NCBI GenBank assembly: GCA_003818495.1
Contig: RPRK01000035.1
Coordinates: 1 to 32,111, forward strand
Origin: Burkholderiales bacterium
Lineage (GTDB): Bacteria; Pseudomonadota; Gammaproteobacteria; Burkholderiales; Burkholderiaceae_E
Reading direction: 5' to 3'
Length of the DNA: 32,111 nt
Shown here: positions 10,465 to 18,384 of the stretch, piece by piece
Numbering within the stretch: position 1 is the first letter of the stretch
Layout: each line of letters starts with the position of its first letter
Notes under the pieces: generated by a model
What the model saw: only the letters and a program-made list of their open reading frames with translations
Database searches by the model: none
Told to the model about the DNA's origin: nothing
Program-made: the position numbers and the translations under genes

Positions 10465-10556
10465 ACGCTGGTCGGTGCCAAACGGCCGAGCGGCACATAG
10501 GGCACAATCAATGGCTACCCCGCCGTGTCTCCCCTTCCACGCACCCGCCAACAAAG

Positions 10557-11471
10557 ATGAAAGCGATGATCCTCGGCCGCAACGGCCAGCTCGGATGGGC
10601 GCTCGAGCGCCGCCTGCACGGTCTGCCCGGCCTGCTCGCCCTCGGGCGCGACGAGCTCGACCTGTCCGATCCGGCCGCGATCGCGGCGGCGGTCGAGTCG
10701 GCCCGACCGGACGTGGTCTTCAATGCCGCCGCCTACACCGCGGTCGACCGCGCCGAGACCGACCGCGATGCCGCCTTCGCGGTGAACGCGCGGGCCCCGG
10801 AGGCGCTCGCGGCGGCCTGCGCACGCACCGGCGCGATCCTCGTGCACTACTCCACCGACTACGTGTTCGACGGCAGCAAGGCAGGGCGCTGGGTCGAGAG
10901 CGATCCGACCGGCCCGCTCGGCGTCTACGGTGCGTCCAAGCTCGCCGGCGAGCAGGCGCTGGCGGCCTCGCCGTGCGCGTCGGTGGTGTTGCGCACCAGC
11001 TGGGTCTACGGCGATCACGGCGCGAACTTCGCGAAGACGATGCTCAAGCTCGCGACCGAGCGCGATGCGCTGCGCGTGGTGTCGGACCAGCGCGGCACGC
11101 CGACCTGGGCCGGCCGGCTGGCCGAGGCGAGCGAGTCGATCGCCCGCCAGGCGCTGGCCACGGGCGACGCGGCGGGCTGGCTGGGCGAGCGGCGCGGTGT
11201 CTATCACGCGGCGGCCGCCGGCGAGACCACCTGGACCGACTACGCGCGCTGCGTGCTGTCGGTGGCGCAGACCCTGCCCCCGTGGGCGGGCCGCCTGAAG
11301 GTGCAGGCACCGCAGGTCGAGGCGATCCCGACGTCGGCCTATCCGACGCCGGCGAAGCGCCCGGCGAATTCGCTGCTCGACTGCTCGCATCTGCATCGCA
11401 CGTTCGGCTGCGCCATGCCCGACTGGCGGGGCGATGTCGAGGCGTACGTGCGGCGGCTGTCGGCCGCCTGA
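10557..11471 (+). CDS. rfbD: dTDP-4-dehydrorhamnose reductase
   Basis: MKAMILGRNGQLGWALERRL, NAAAYTAVDRAE, YSTDYVFDGSK, YGASKLAGEQAL. Start trimmed to ATG 10557. Confidence 0.94.
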   Translation: MKAMILGRNGQLGWALERRLHGLPGLLALGRDELDLSDPAAIAAAVESARPDVVFNAAAYTAVDRAETDRDAAFAVNARAPEALAAACARTGAILVHYSTDYVFDGSKAGRWVESDPTGPLGVYGASKLAGEQALAASPCASVVLRTSWVYGDHGANFAKTMLKLATERDALRVVSDQRGTPTWAGRLAEASESIARQALATGDAAGWLGERRGVYHAAAAGETTWTDYARCVLSVAQTLPPWAGRLKVQAPQVEAIPTSAYPTPAKRPANSLLDCSHLHRTFGCAMPDWRGDVEAYVRRLSAA

Positions 11472-11517
11472 GGTGACCTGAGGCGACCTGAGGCGACCCG
11501 AGGCGACCTGAGGCCGC
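11468..11517. repeat. 10-bp tandem direct repeat, 5 units
   Basis: CTGAGGTGAC CTGAGGCGAC CTGAGGCGAC CCGAGGCGAC CTGAGGCCGC, starting in the rfbD stop codon. Confidence 0.93.
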
Positions 11518-11522
11518 CCCGG

Positions 11523-12797
11523 TCAGCGCTCGAACGCGGGGCGGCCGCCGACCAGCGTGGTCCGCACCCGACCGAGCACTTCGCGCCCGCCGAACGGCGT
11601 GTGATGCCCCTGGCTGACCAGCGTCGCCGCGGACACCACCCAGGGCTCGGTCGGATCGAAGAGCACCACGTCGGCCGGGGCGCCCGGCGCGAGCGAGCCG
11701 CCGCCGCAGCGCGCGATGCGCTCCGGGTCGCGGGTCAGCCGCGAGATCGCGGTGGCGAGCGGCACGCGGCTGCGCTCGGCCCACGACAGCACCAGCGGCA
11801 GCAGCAGCTCGAGCGCGGTGACGCCCGGTTCGGCCTCGCCGAACGGCACGAGCTTGGCATCGTCGTCGACCGGCGTGTGGTCCGAGCAGACCGCGTCGAT
11901 CGTGCCGTCGGCGAGCGCCGCGCACAGCGCATCGCGGTCGCGCTGCGCCCGGAACGGCGGATCGACCCGGCACGAGCTGTCGAAATAGCCGATGTCGACG
12001 TCGGTCACGTGGAGGTGGTGCACGCCGACGTCGGCGGTCACCGGCAGGCCTTCTCGCTTGGCCGCACGGACCAGCTCGACGCCGGCCGCCGACGACAGCC
12101 GGCACAGGTGCACGCGGCAGCCGTTGCCGCGGATCAGCTCGAAGATCGTGTGGAGCGCGACCGTCTCGGCCGTGACCGGCACGCCGGGCAGTCCCAGCCG
12201 CCCGGACACCGGGCCGCTGTGCGCGACGCCGCCGCGCGACAGGAAGGCGTCCTGCGGCTGCAGCCAGACGGTGAAGCCGAAGCTGCGCGCGTACTGCATC
12301 GCGCGCGCCAGCACCTGGGTGTCGACCAGCGGCACGCTCGCCTGCGAGAAGCCCACGCAGCCGGCCTCCGCGAGCTCGGCCATCTCGGTGATGACCTCGC
12401 CCTTGAGGCCGACCGTGAGCGCGCCGAGCGGATACAGGTGGGTGCGGGCGAGACTGCGCGCGCGATGCTTGAGCATCTCGACCAGGCCGGGCTCGTCGAG
12501 CGGCGGGTCGGTGTCGGGCGGGCAGACGAGGCGCGCGACGCCGCCGGCGAGCGCCGCCTGCATCTCGGACTCCAGCGTCGCCTTGTACTCGAAGCCGGGC
12601 TCGCGCAGCCGGGCCGCCAGGTCGACGAAGCCCGGGCAGGCCACCAGGCCGCGGGCGTCGATGTGGCGCGTCGCCTCGAAGCCGTCGGGCGCGGCGCCCA
12701 CGGCCGCGACGCGTCCGTCGGCCAGGTGCAGGTCGGTCGTCGCGTCGATCCCGCTGTCGGGGTCGACGACGCGGGCACCGGTGATCGTCAGTCTCAT
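11523..12797 (-). CDS. pyrC': Dihydroorotase-like protein, probably non-catalytic (PyrC'/PyrX type)
   Basis: Class I DHOase scaffold (CPGFVDLAARLREPGFEYKATLESE, VCSDHTPVDDD), but the DLHxHLREPG metal site reads DLAARLREPG. Directly downstream of pyrB. Confidence 0.88.
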   Translation of the reverse strand: MRLTITGARVVDPDSGIDATTDLHLADGRVAAVGAAPDGFEATRHIDARGLVACPGFVDLAARLREPGFEYKATLESEMQAALAGGVARLVCPPDTDPPLDEPGLVEMLKHRARSLARTHLYPLGALTVGLKGEVITEMAELAEAGCVGFSQASVPLVDTQVLARAMQYARSFGFTVWLQPQDAFLSRGGVAHSGPVSGRLGLPGVPVTAETVALHTIFELIRGNGCRVHLCRLSSAAGVELVRAAKREGLPVTADVGVHHLHVTDVDIGYFDSSCRVDPPFRAQRDRDALCAALADGTIDAVCSDHTPVDDDAKLVPFGEAEPGVTALELLLPLVLSWAERSRVPLATAISRLTRDPERIARCGGGSLAPGAPADVVLFDPTEPWVVSAATLVSQGHHTPFGGREVLGRVRTTLVGGRPAFER

Positions 12798-12820
12798 CGT
12801 GTCGGGCTCGTCGGGGCCGG

Positions 12821-13771
12821 TCAGCGGTTGCCCGCGAGGATGCTCATCACCGCCATGCGCACGGCGATGCCGAAGGTCACCTGCTCGAGGATCACCGACT
12901 GCGCGCCGTCGGCGACCGCGGAGTCGATCTCGACGCCCCGGTTCATCGGGCCGGGGTGCATGACGATCGCGTCGGGCTTGGCGAGCGCGAGCTTCTCGGC
13001 GGTCAGGCCGTAGTGCTTGAAGTACTCCTGCGCCGAGGGCAGCAGCGCGCCGCGCATCCGCTCGTTCTGCAGGCGCAGCATGATCACCACGTCGACGTCC
13101 TTCAGGCCGGCGCGCATGTCGGTGAAGGTGCGCACGCCCATCTGCTCGAGCCCCGGGGGCAGCAGCGTGAGCGGCGCGATCACGCGGACCTCGGGCACGC
13201 CGAGCGTGGTCAGCGCATGGATGTCGCTCCTGGCCACGCGCGAGTGCAGCACGTCGCCCACCACCGCCACCGTCAGGTTGGTGAAGTCCTTCTTGAAGTG
13301 ACGGATGGTGTACATGTCGAGCAGCCCCTGGGTGGGGTGCGCGTGGCGACCGTCGCCGGCGTTGATCACGTGCAGGCCGGGGCCGACGTGCTGCGCGATC
13401 ATGTACGGGGCACCGCTCTGGGCGTGCCGCACGACGAAGACGTCGGCGTGCATCGCGGCGAGGTTGTCGATGGTATCGAGCAGCGACTCGCCCTTCGAGG
13501 CCGATGAGGTCCGCACGTCGAGGTTCACCACGTCGGCCGAGAGCCGGGTGGCCGCGATCTCGAAGGTGGTGCGCGTGCGGGTGCTGTTCTCGAAGAACAG
13601 GTTGAAGACGGACTTGCCGCGCAGCAGCGGCACCTTCTTCACCTTTCGGTCGCTGACCTCGAGGAACGACGATGCCGTGTCCAGCACGTGCGTCACGATG
13701 TCGCGCGGCAGACCCTCGATGGTGAGCAGGTGGCGCAGTTCGCCGTGCTCGTTGAGCTGCGGATGTCGCAT
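12821..13771 (-). CDS. pyrB: Aspartate carbamoyltransferase catalytic subunit
   Basis: [58 protein letters not shown]. Start overlaps the pyrR stop (TGATG). Confidence 0.96.
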   Translation of the reverse strand: MRHPQLNEHGELRHLLTIEGLPRDIVTHVLDTASSFLEVSDRKVKKVPLLRGKSVFNLFFENSTRTRTTFEIAATRLSADVVNLDVRTSSASKGESLLDTIDNLAAMHADVFVVRHAQSGAPYMIAQHVGPGLHVINAGDGRHAHPTQGLLDMYTIRHFKKDFTNLTVAVVGDVLHSRVARSDIHALTTLGVPEVRVIAPLTLLPPGLEQMGVRTFTDMRAGLKDVDVVIMLRLQNERMRGALLPSAQEYFKHYGLTAEKLALAKPDAIVMHPGPMNRGVEIDSAVADGAQSVILEQVTFGIAVRMAVMSILAGNR

Positions 13772-14313
13772 CAGGCGGGCTCCACCACGAGCGTGAAGCG
13801 GCCGTCGTCGGTGCGGCCGAGCACGAAGCCCTGGCCGGGTCCGAGCGGCAGCGCGGCGCCGACGTGGTCGGCCTGGACCGGCAGCTCGCGCCCGCCGCGA
13901 TCGAGCAGCACGGCGAGCGCCACGCGCGCCGGACGGCCGTAGTCGAAGAGTTCGTTCAGCGCGGCGCGCACCGTGCGCCCGGTGTAGAGGATGTCGTCGA
14001 CCAGCACGATGTCGGCGCCGTCGACCGGGAAGTCGATCCGCGTGGTGCCGGACCCGCCGGCCGCACGCAGGCCGCGTTCGGAGAAGTCGTCGCGGTGGAA
14101 GGCACTGGAGAGGAAGCCGAGCGGCGCGTCGGGGCACAGCTCGTCGTGCAGGCGTCGCGCGATCCAGGCCCCGCCGCTGTGGATGCCGACGATCGCGGGG
14201 CGGGCGCCGCCGGCGGCGGCGAGGCGCCCGGCCACCGATGCCTTGAGCGCGGCGTAGATCGCCTCGGCGTCGAGCGTTCGCGGGCTCGCGTCGGCGGCAG
14301 CGGGATCGGTCAT
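13771..14313 (-). CDS. pyrR: Bifunctional pyr operon regulator / uracil phosphoribosyltransferase
   Basis: [19 protein letters not shown]-binding loop [20 protein letters not shown]. Confidence 0.93.
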   Translation of the reverse strand: MTDPAAADASPRTLDAEAIYAALKASVAGRLAAAGGARPAIVGIHSGGAWIARRLHDELCPDAPLGFLSSAFHRDDFSERGLRAAGGSGTTRIDFPVDGADIVLVDDILYTGRTVRAALNELFDYGRPARVALAVLLDRGGRELPVQADHVGAALPLGPGQGFVLGRTDDGRFTLVVEPA

Positions 14314-14786
14314 CGGGTCGGGGTCTCGTGGGCGGGGTCGGCGCCGGGGCGGCGGCGCACCCCGTCAAGGTACTGCGACAGGATGACCGCCGCGGCCACG
14401 CCGTCGTCGTCGTCGCCGGCGCGGCCGCCGGCGGACGCGATGATAGCCTGAGCCTCGCGGCTGGAAAAACGCTCGTCGACGCGTTCGACCGGCAATCCGA
14501 AGCGCCCGTTGAGCTGGTTGGCGAACCGGTCGGCGAGACGGGTGGTCTCGGTCGGCGACCCGGCCTCGTCCAGCGGCCGGCCGACCACCAGGCGCTGCGG
14601 CTGCCACTCGCGCAACAGGGCCGCGATCCGCTCGAAGCGGCGGTCCACCGGCACCGCGTCGACGATCGCCAGGGGACGGGCGTCGCCGGTCAGGGTGTTG
14701 CCGAGGGCCACCCCGATGCGGCGCACGCCGAAATCGAAGCCGAGCAGGGTCTCCGGGGCGGCGCGGCCGTCCCGCAGGTCAGGCAT
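14310..14786 (-). CDS. ruvX: Holliday junction resolvase-like protein RuvX/YqgF
   Basis: [53 protein letters not shown]. Confidence 0.94.
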   Translation of the reverse strand: MPDLRDGRAAPETLLGFDFGVRRIGVALGNTLTGDARPLAIVDAVPVDRRFERIAALLREWQPQRLVVGRPLDEAGSPTETTRLADRFANQLNGRFGLPVERVDERFSSREAQAIIASAGGRAGDDDDGVAAAVILSQYLDGVRRRPGADPAHETPTR

Positions 14787-15351
14787 GCCCGGCGGACGAG
14801 GACAGGAACGCCGGGTCGATGCCCAGCAGCCCGTAGGCGCGCGACAGTCGCTGCGCGACCGGCGTCTCGAAGATGACGTCGGGATGGGCCTCGACGGTCA
14901 GCCAGGCGTTGCGGGCGATCTCGTCCTCCAGCTGCCCGGGGCCCCAGCCGGCGTAGCCGAGCGTGACCAGCAGCCGGCTCGGGCCCTCGCCCAGCGCGAC
15001 CGCCTCCAGCACGTCCTTCGACGAGGTCAGGCCGAGCGAGTCGCCGACCGAGACGGTCGAGTTCCAGGTGCCGAGCGGCTGGTGCAGCACGAAGCCGCGG
15101 TCGGTCTGGACCGGGCCGCCGAAGAAGACGGGGCTGGCCGCGAGCGGGGCGATCTCGAGCTTGAGGTCGATGCGCTCGAACAGCGACTGCAGGTCGAGCT
15201 CCATCGGCCGGTTGATGACGAGACCGAGCGCGCCCTTCGCGCTGTGCTCGGCGATGAACACCACGGCCCCGCCGAAATTGGGGTCCGCCATGTTGGGCAT
15301 CGCGAGCAGGAAGTGGTTCGTCAGGTTCGTCGCGACGTCGGGTGCAGCCAT
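14779..15351 (-). CDS. yqgE: YqgE/AlgH family protein
   Basis: NHFLLAMPNMADPNFGGAVVFIAEHSAKGALGLVINRPM, GGPVQTDRGFVLH, GYAGWGPGQLEDEI. Start at ATG 15351. Confidence 0.94.
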   Translation of the reverse strand: MAAPDVATNLTNHFLLAMPNMADPNFGGAVVFIAEHSAKGALGLVINRPMELDLQSLFERIDLKLEIAPLAASPVFFGGPVQTDRGFVLHQPLGTWNSTVSVGDSLGLTSSKDVLEAVALGEGPSRLLVTLGYAGWGPGQLEDEIARNAWLTVEAHPDVIFETPVAQRLSRAYGLLGIDPAFLSSSAGHA

Positions 15352-15357
15352 GAAATC

Positions 15358-15387
15358 ATTGTAAAGGGGCGTTCCGGACGGCACAAT
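15358..15387. promoter_or_regulatory. Interlocked divergent promoter pair (yqgE operon / phrB)
   Basis: Plus: TTGTAA (15359-15364) - 17 nt - CACAAT (15382-15387). Minus: TTGTGC (15386-15381) - 17 nt - TACAAT (15363-15358). Confidence 0.5.
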
Positions 15388-15409
15388 CGCGCCCCTTGCC
15401 GAGGTGCCG

Positions 15410-16939
15410 ATGCCCACGACCTCCTCCGACACCGGCCTGGTCTGGTTCCGCCGCGACCTCCGCGTCGACGACCATGCCGCCCTCTCCCGCGCGCTCGCCG
15501 ACTGCAGTCGCGTGCATTGCGCGTTCGTCTACGACCGCGACATCCTCGACGCCCTCCCCTCGCGCGCGGACCGCCGCGTCGAGTTCATCCGCGATGCGCT
15601 GCGCGAGCTCGACGCCGGGCTGCGCGAGCTCGGCGGCGGGCTGATCGTCGTCCACGACCATGCGCCCGACGCCATCGTCGCGCTCGCGGCCAGGCTCGGC
15701 GCGGGCACGGTCGTGGCGGCACGCGACTACGAGCCGGACGCGGTCCGGCGCGACGACGCGGTCGCCGAGCGGCTGCGCGCCGCCGGAAGCCGGCTGGTGC
15801 TGGTGAAGGACCAGGTCGTCTACGAGACCGACGAAGTGCTGACCGGCCAGGGCCGACCGTTCTCGGTGTTCACGCCGTACCGCAACGCCTGGATGAAGCG
15901 CCTCGAGGCGGACGGCGCCGAGCACGGCCCGCTCGCGCCGCATCCGGTGCGCGCCCTCGCCGCGGGCCGTCTCGCGCCGCCGCCCGAAGGGCTGCGCGCC
16001 GCGGCCGCCGTCGGCGCCGCGGGCACCGAGCCGGTCGACGGGGTGCCCTCGCTCGCCGCGATCGGCTTCGAGCCGACCGATCTCGCCTCGCTCGCGCTGC
16101 CCACCGGCTCCAGCGGCGCCGCCACGCTGCTGGCCGATTTCGTCGGTCGCATCGGCCGCTACCGCGAGGCCCGCGACTTCCCCGCCGTGCGCGGCCCGTC
16201 GTACCTGTCGGCGCACCTGCGCTTCGGCACCGTGTCGATCCGGACGCTGGCGCGCGAGGCGCTGCAGGCGATGCGCGCCGACCCCGACGACGCGGAGGGG
16301 GCCCGCACCTGGCTGTCCGAGCTGACCTGGCGCGACTTCTACTTCCAGGTGCTGCACCACGCCCCGCGCGTGGCCGAGCGCGCGTTCAGGCCCGAGTACG
16401 ACCGCATCGTCTGGGAGGACGGCACCGTGGGCGACGCGCTGTTCGCGGCCTGGTGCGAGGCGCGCACCGGCTACCCGCTGGTGGACGCGGCGATGCGCCA
16501 GCTGGTGTCGAGCGGCTACATGCACAACCGCCTGCGGATGGTCGTCGCGTCCTTCCTCTGCAAGGACCTCGGCGTGGACTGGCGGCGCGGCGAGCGCTTC
16601 TTCGCCCGGCACCTGAACGACTACGACCTCGCGGCCAACACCGGCGGCTGGCAGTGGGCGTCGTCGAGCGGCTGCGACGCGCAGCCGTACTTCCGCATCT
16701 TCAACCCGGTCACGCAGTCGGAGAAGTTCGATCCGAAGGGTGCCTTCATCCGCCGCTATCTGCCCGAGCTGGCCGGCTACGCCGACGTCCGCATCCACGC
16801 ACCCTGGCTCGCCTCGCCGGACGAGCAGGCGCGCGCGGGCTGCGTGGTCGGCCGCGACTATCCGGCGCCGGTCGTCGACCATGCGCTCGCCCGGGCTCGC
16901 ACGCTCGAGCGCTACGCGGTGGTGAAAGGCCCCGGCTGA
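15410..16939 (+). CDS. phrB: Deoxyribodipyrimidine photolyase (class I)
   Basis: LVWFRRDLRVDDHAALSRAL, SYLSAHLRFGTVSIRTLARE, RMVVASFLCKDLGVDWRRGERFFARHLNDYDLAANTGGWQWASSSGCDAQPYFRIFNP. Confidence 0.96.
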   Translation: MPTTSSDTGLVWFRRDLRVDDHAALSRALADCSRVHCAFVYDRDILDALPSRADRRVEFIRDALRELDAGLRELGGGLIVVHDHAPDAIVALAARLGAGTVVAARDYEPDAVRRDDAVAERLRAAGSRLVLVKDQVVYETDEVLTGQGRPFSVFTPYRNAWMKRLEADGAEHGPLAPHPVRALAAGRLAPPPEGLRAAAAVGAAGTEPVDGVPSLAAIGFEPTDLASLALPTGSSGAATLLADFVGRIGRYREARDFPAVRGPSYLSAHLRFGTVSIRTLAREALQAMRADPDDAEGARTWLSELTWRDFYFQVLHHAPRVAERAFRPEYDRIVWEDGTVGDALFAAWCEARTGYPLVDAAMRQLVSSGYMHNRLRMVVASFLCKDLGVDWRRGERFFARHLNDYDLAANTGGWQWASSSGCDAQPYFRIFNPVTQSEKFDPKGAFIRRYLPELAGYADVRIHAPWLASPDEQARAGCVVGRDYPAPVVDHALARARTLERYAVVKGPG

Positions 16940-16957
16940 CGCGGCCCGCGGGCCGCG
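16940..16957. repeat. 18-bp perfect palindrome directly after the photolyase stop codon
   Basis: CGCGGCCCGCGGGCCGCG is its own reverse complement and begins one base after the TGA at 16937-16939. Confidence 0.85.
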
Positions 16958-17091
16958 CCGCGCGCGGCGGCGGCTCCGCTCCGCGCCCGGCACGTCGCGG
17001 CACGGTTGCGCTGGCGCCGACCTTGCGACAGGATGACGGCAGATACCGGGGCACCGCATGCGGCGCCCCGGCCCGTTCCCGGAGGTCGTCG

Positions 17092-18351
17092 ATGGCCCTG
17101 TCCGGATTCCGCGCGGCCCTGTCCCGCGCGATGCCCGACCCCGCGTCGGCGCTGCGCCGGCTCAAGCCCGGCGACCTGCGCGCCGGCGAGCCCCTGCCCT
17201 TCGATCTCTACGACGGCACCGGTCGGCGGCTCGCGCAGGCCGGCGTCGTGATCGCCGACGAGGCGCAGCTCGAGCGACTGTTCACCCGCGGCATCCATTG
17301 CGACGCCGAACGCTTCGCGGCCCTCGCCGACCTGGCGTCCCAGGCCCCGCCCGCGCCCGGCGCACCGGCGATGGGGCGACCCCGGGTCTCGACGGTCCGC
17401 CCCTGGCGGCTGCTGCACGCGCTCCGCGACGGCCTCGAGGATGCGCTGCCCCGGATCGCGGGCGGCGGCGGCGAGGCGGCATCGGCGCTGGAGGTCGTGC
17501 GCCAGGCCGGCGGCGAGCTGCAGCGCCTGTGCGCGCTCGATCCCGACGCGCTGCTCGCCGTGCCGCTGCTGCTCGAGGGCGGGCGCTACGGCACACGCCA
17601 CGGCATCGCCACCGCGGTGCTGGTCGAGTTCGTGCTCGCGCGGCTCGATGCGCCCCCCTCGGAGCGGCGCTCGGCCGTGCTGGCCGCGCTGACGATGAAC
17701 GTCGGCATGTTCGATCTGCAGGAGTCGCTGTATGCCCAGTCGGGCGGGTTGAGCCCGGCGCAGCGTCAGGGCGTGCTCGCGCATCCGACGCTGGGCGTGG
17801 CGCTGCTGCGCCAGGCCGGCGTCGACGATCCGCTGTGGCTGACCATCGTGGGCCAGCACCACGAACACCTCGACGGCACCGGCTACCCGGCGCAGCCCGA
17901 CGCCTCGGCGTTGCGCCTGAGCTCGCAGACGCTGATGGTCGCCGACCGCTGGTGCGCGATGGTCGCCCCGCGGACGTACCGCCACGGCGCGCCGCCGGAC
18001 CAGGCGCTGACGCTGCTGCTCGGACGGCTGGGGCGGCAGGCCGATCCGCGGCTCGGCAGGATGCTGTCGGAGGTGGTCGGCCCGACACCGCCCGGCACGC
18101 CGGTGAAGCTGGCCAGCGGCGAGCACGGGCTGGTGTTCCGCCGCAGCCGCACGCCCGGGGCGCCGGTGGTGCTCGCGTTCAGGTCGGCGATCGGTGCCGT
18201 GCATCCGGACGGCGTGCGGCGCGCGACCGACGAGGCCCGGCTGCGGATCGAGCATTGCCTGCGGCGCGACGAGATCGGCTGCCCGATCGATCCCGAGGCG
18301 CTGTGGGAGGCGGTCGAGGTCCGCGAGCCCGATCCGCCGGCGCCCGGCTGA
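17092..18351 (+). CDS. HD-GYP-domain protein with degenerate HD motif
   Basis: GYP signature HHEHLDGTGYP and VADRWCAMVAPRTYR present. The LLHDIGK position reads LTMNVGM. Start at ATG 17092, inside the longer track ORF. Confidence 0.82.
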   Translation: MALSGFRAALSRAMPDPASALRRLKPGDLRAGEPLPFDLYDGTGRRLAQAGVVIADEAQLERLFTRGIHCDAERFAALADLASQAPPAPGAPAMGRPRVSTVRPWRLLHALRDGLEDALPRIAGGGGEAASALEVVRQAGGELQRLCALDPDALLAVPLLLEGGRYGTRHGIATAVLVEFVLARLDAPPSERRSAVLAALTMNVGMFDLQESLYAQSGGLSPAQRQGVLAHPTLGVALLRQAGVDDPLWLTIVGQHHEHLDGTGYPAQPDASALRLSSQTLMVADRWCAMVAPRTYRHGAPPDQALTLLLGRLGRQADPRLGRMLSEVVGPTPPGTPVKLASGEHGLVFRRSRTPGAPVVLAFRSAIGAVHPDGVRRATDEARLRIEHCLRRDEIGCPIDPEALWEAVEVREPDPPAPG

Positions 18352-18384
18352 CACCGGCCGTGGCCGCGGGCCGGAGTCAGCCGG
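18344..18384. terminator. Nested inverted repeat, candidate bidirectional terminator for convergent HD-GYP gene and chpA
   Basis: CCGGCTGAC-A-CCGGCC-[GTGGCCGCG]-GGCCGG-A-GTCAGCCGG: 15 paired positions with one A/A mismatch and a 9-nt loop. Confidence 0.75.

Noticed and set aside
10455-10556. 34-aa N-terminal extension of rfbD
   Set aside because: The conserved protein begins MKAMILGRNGQLG at 10557. The extension is non-conserved-looking upstream sequence.
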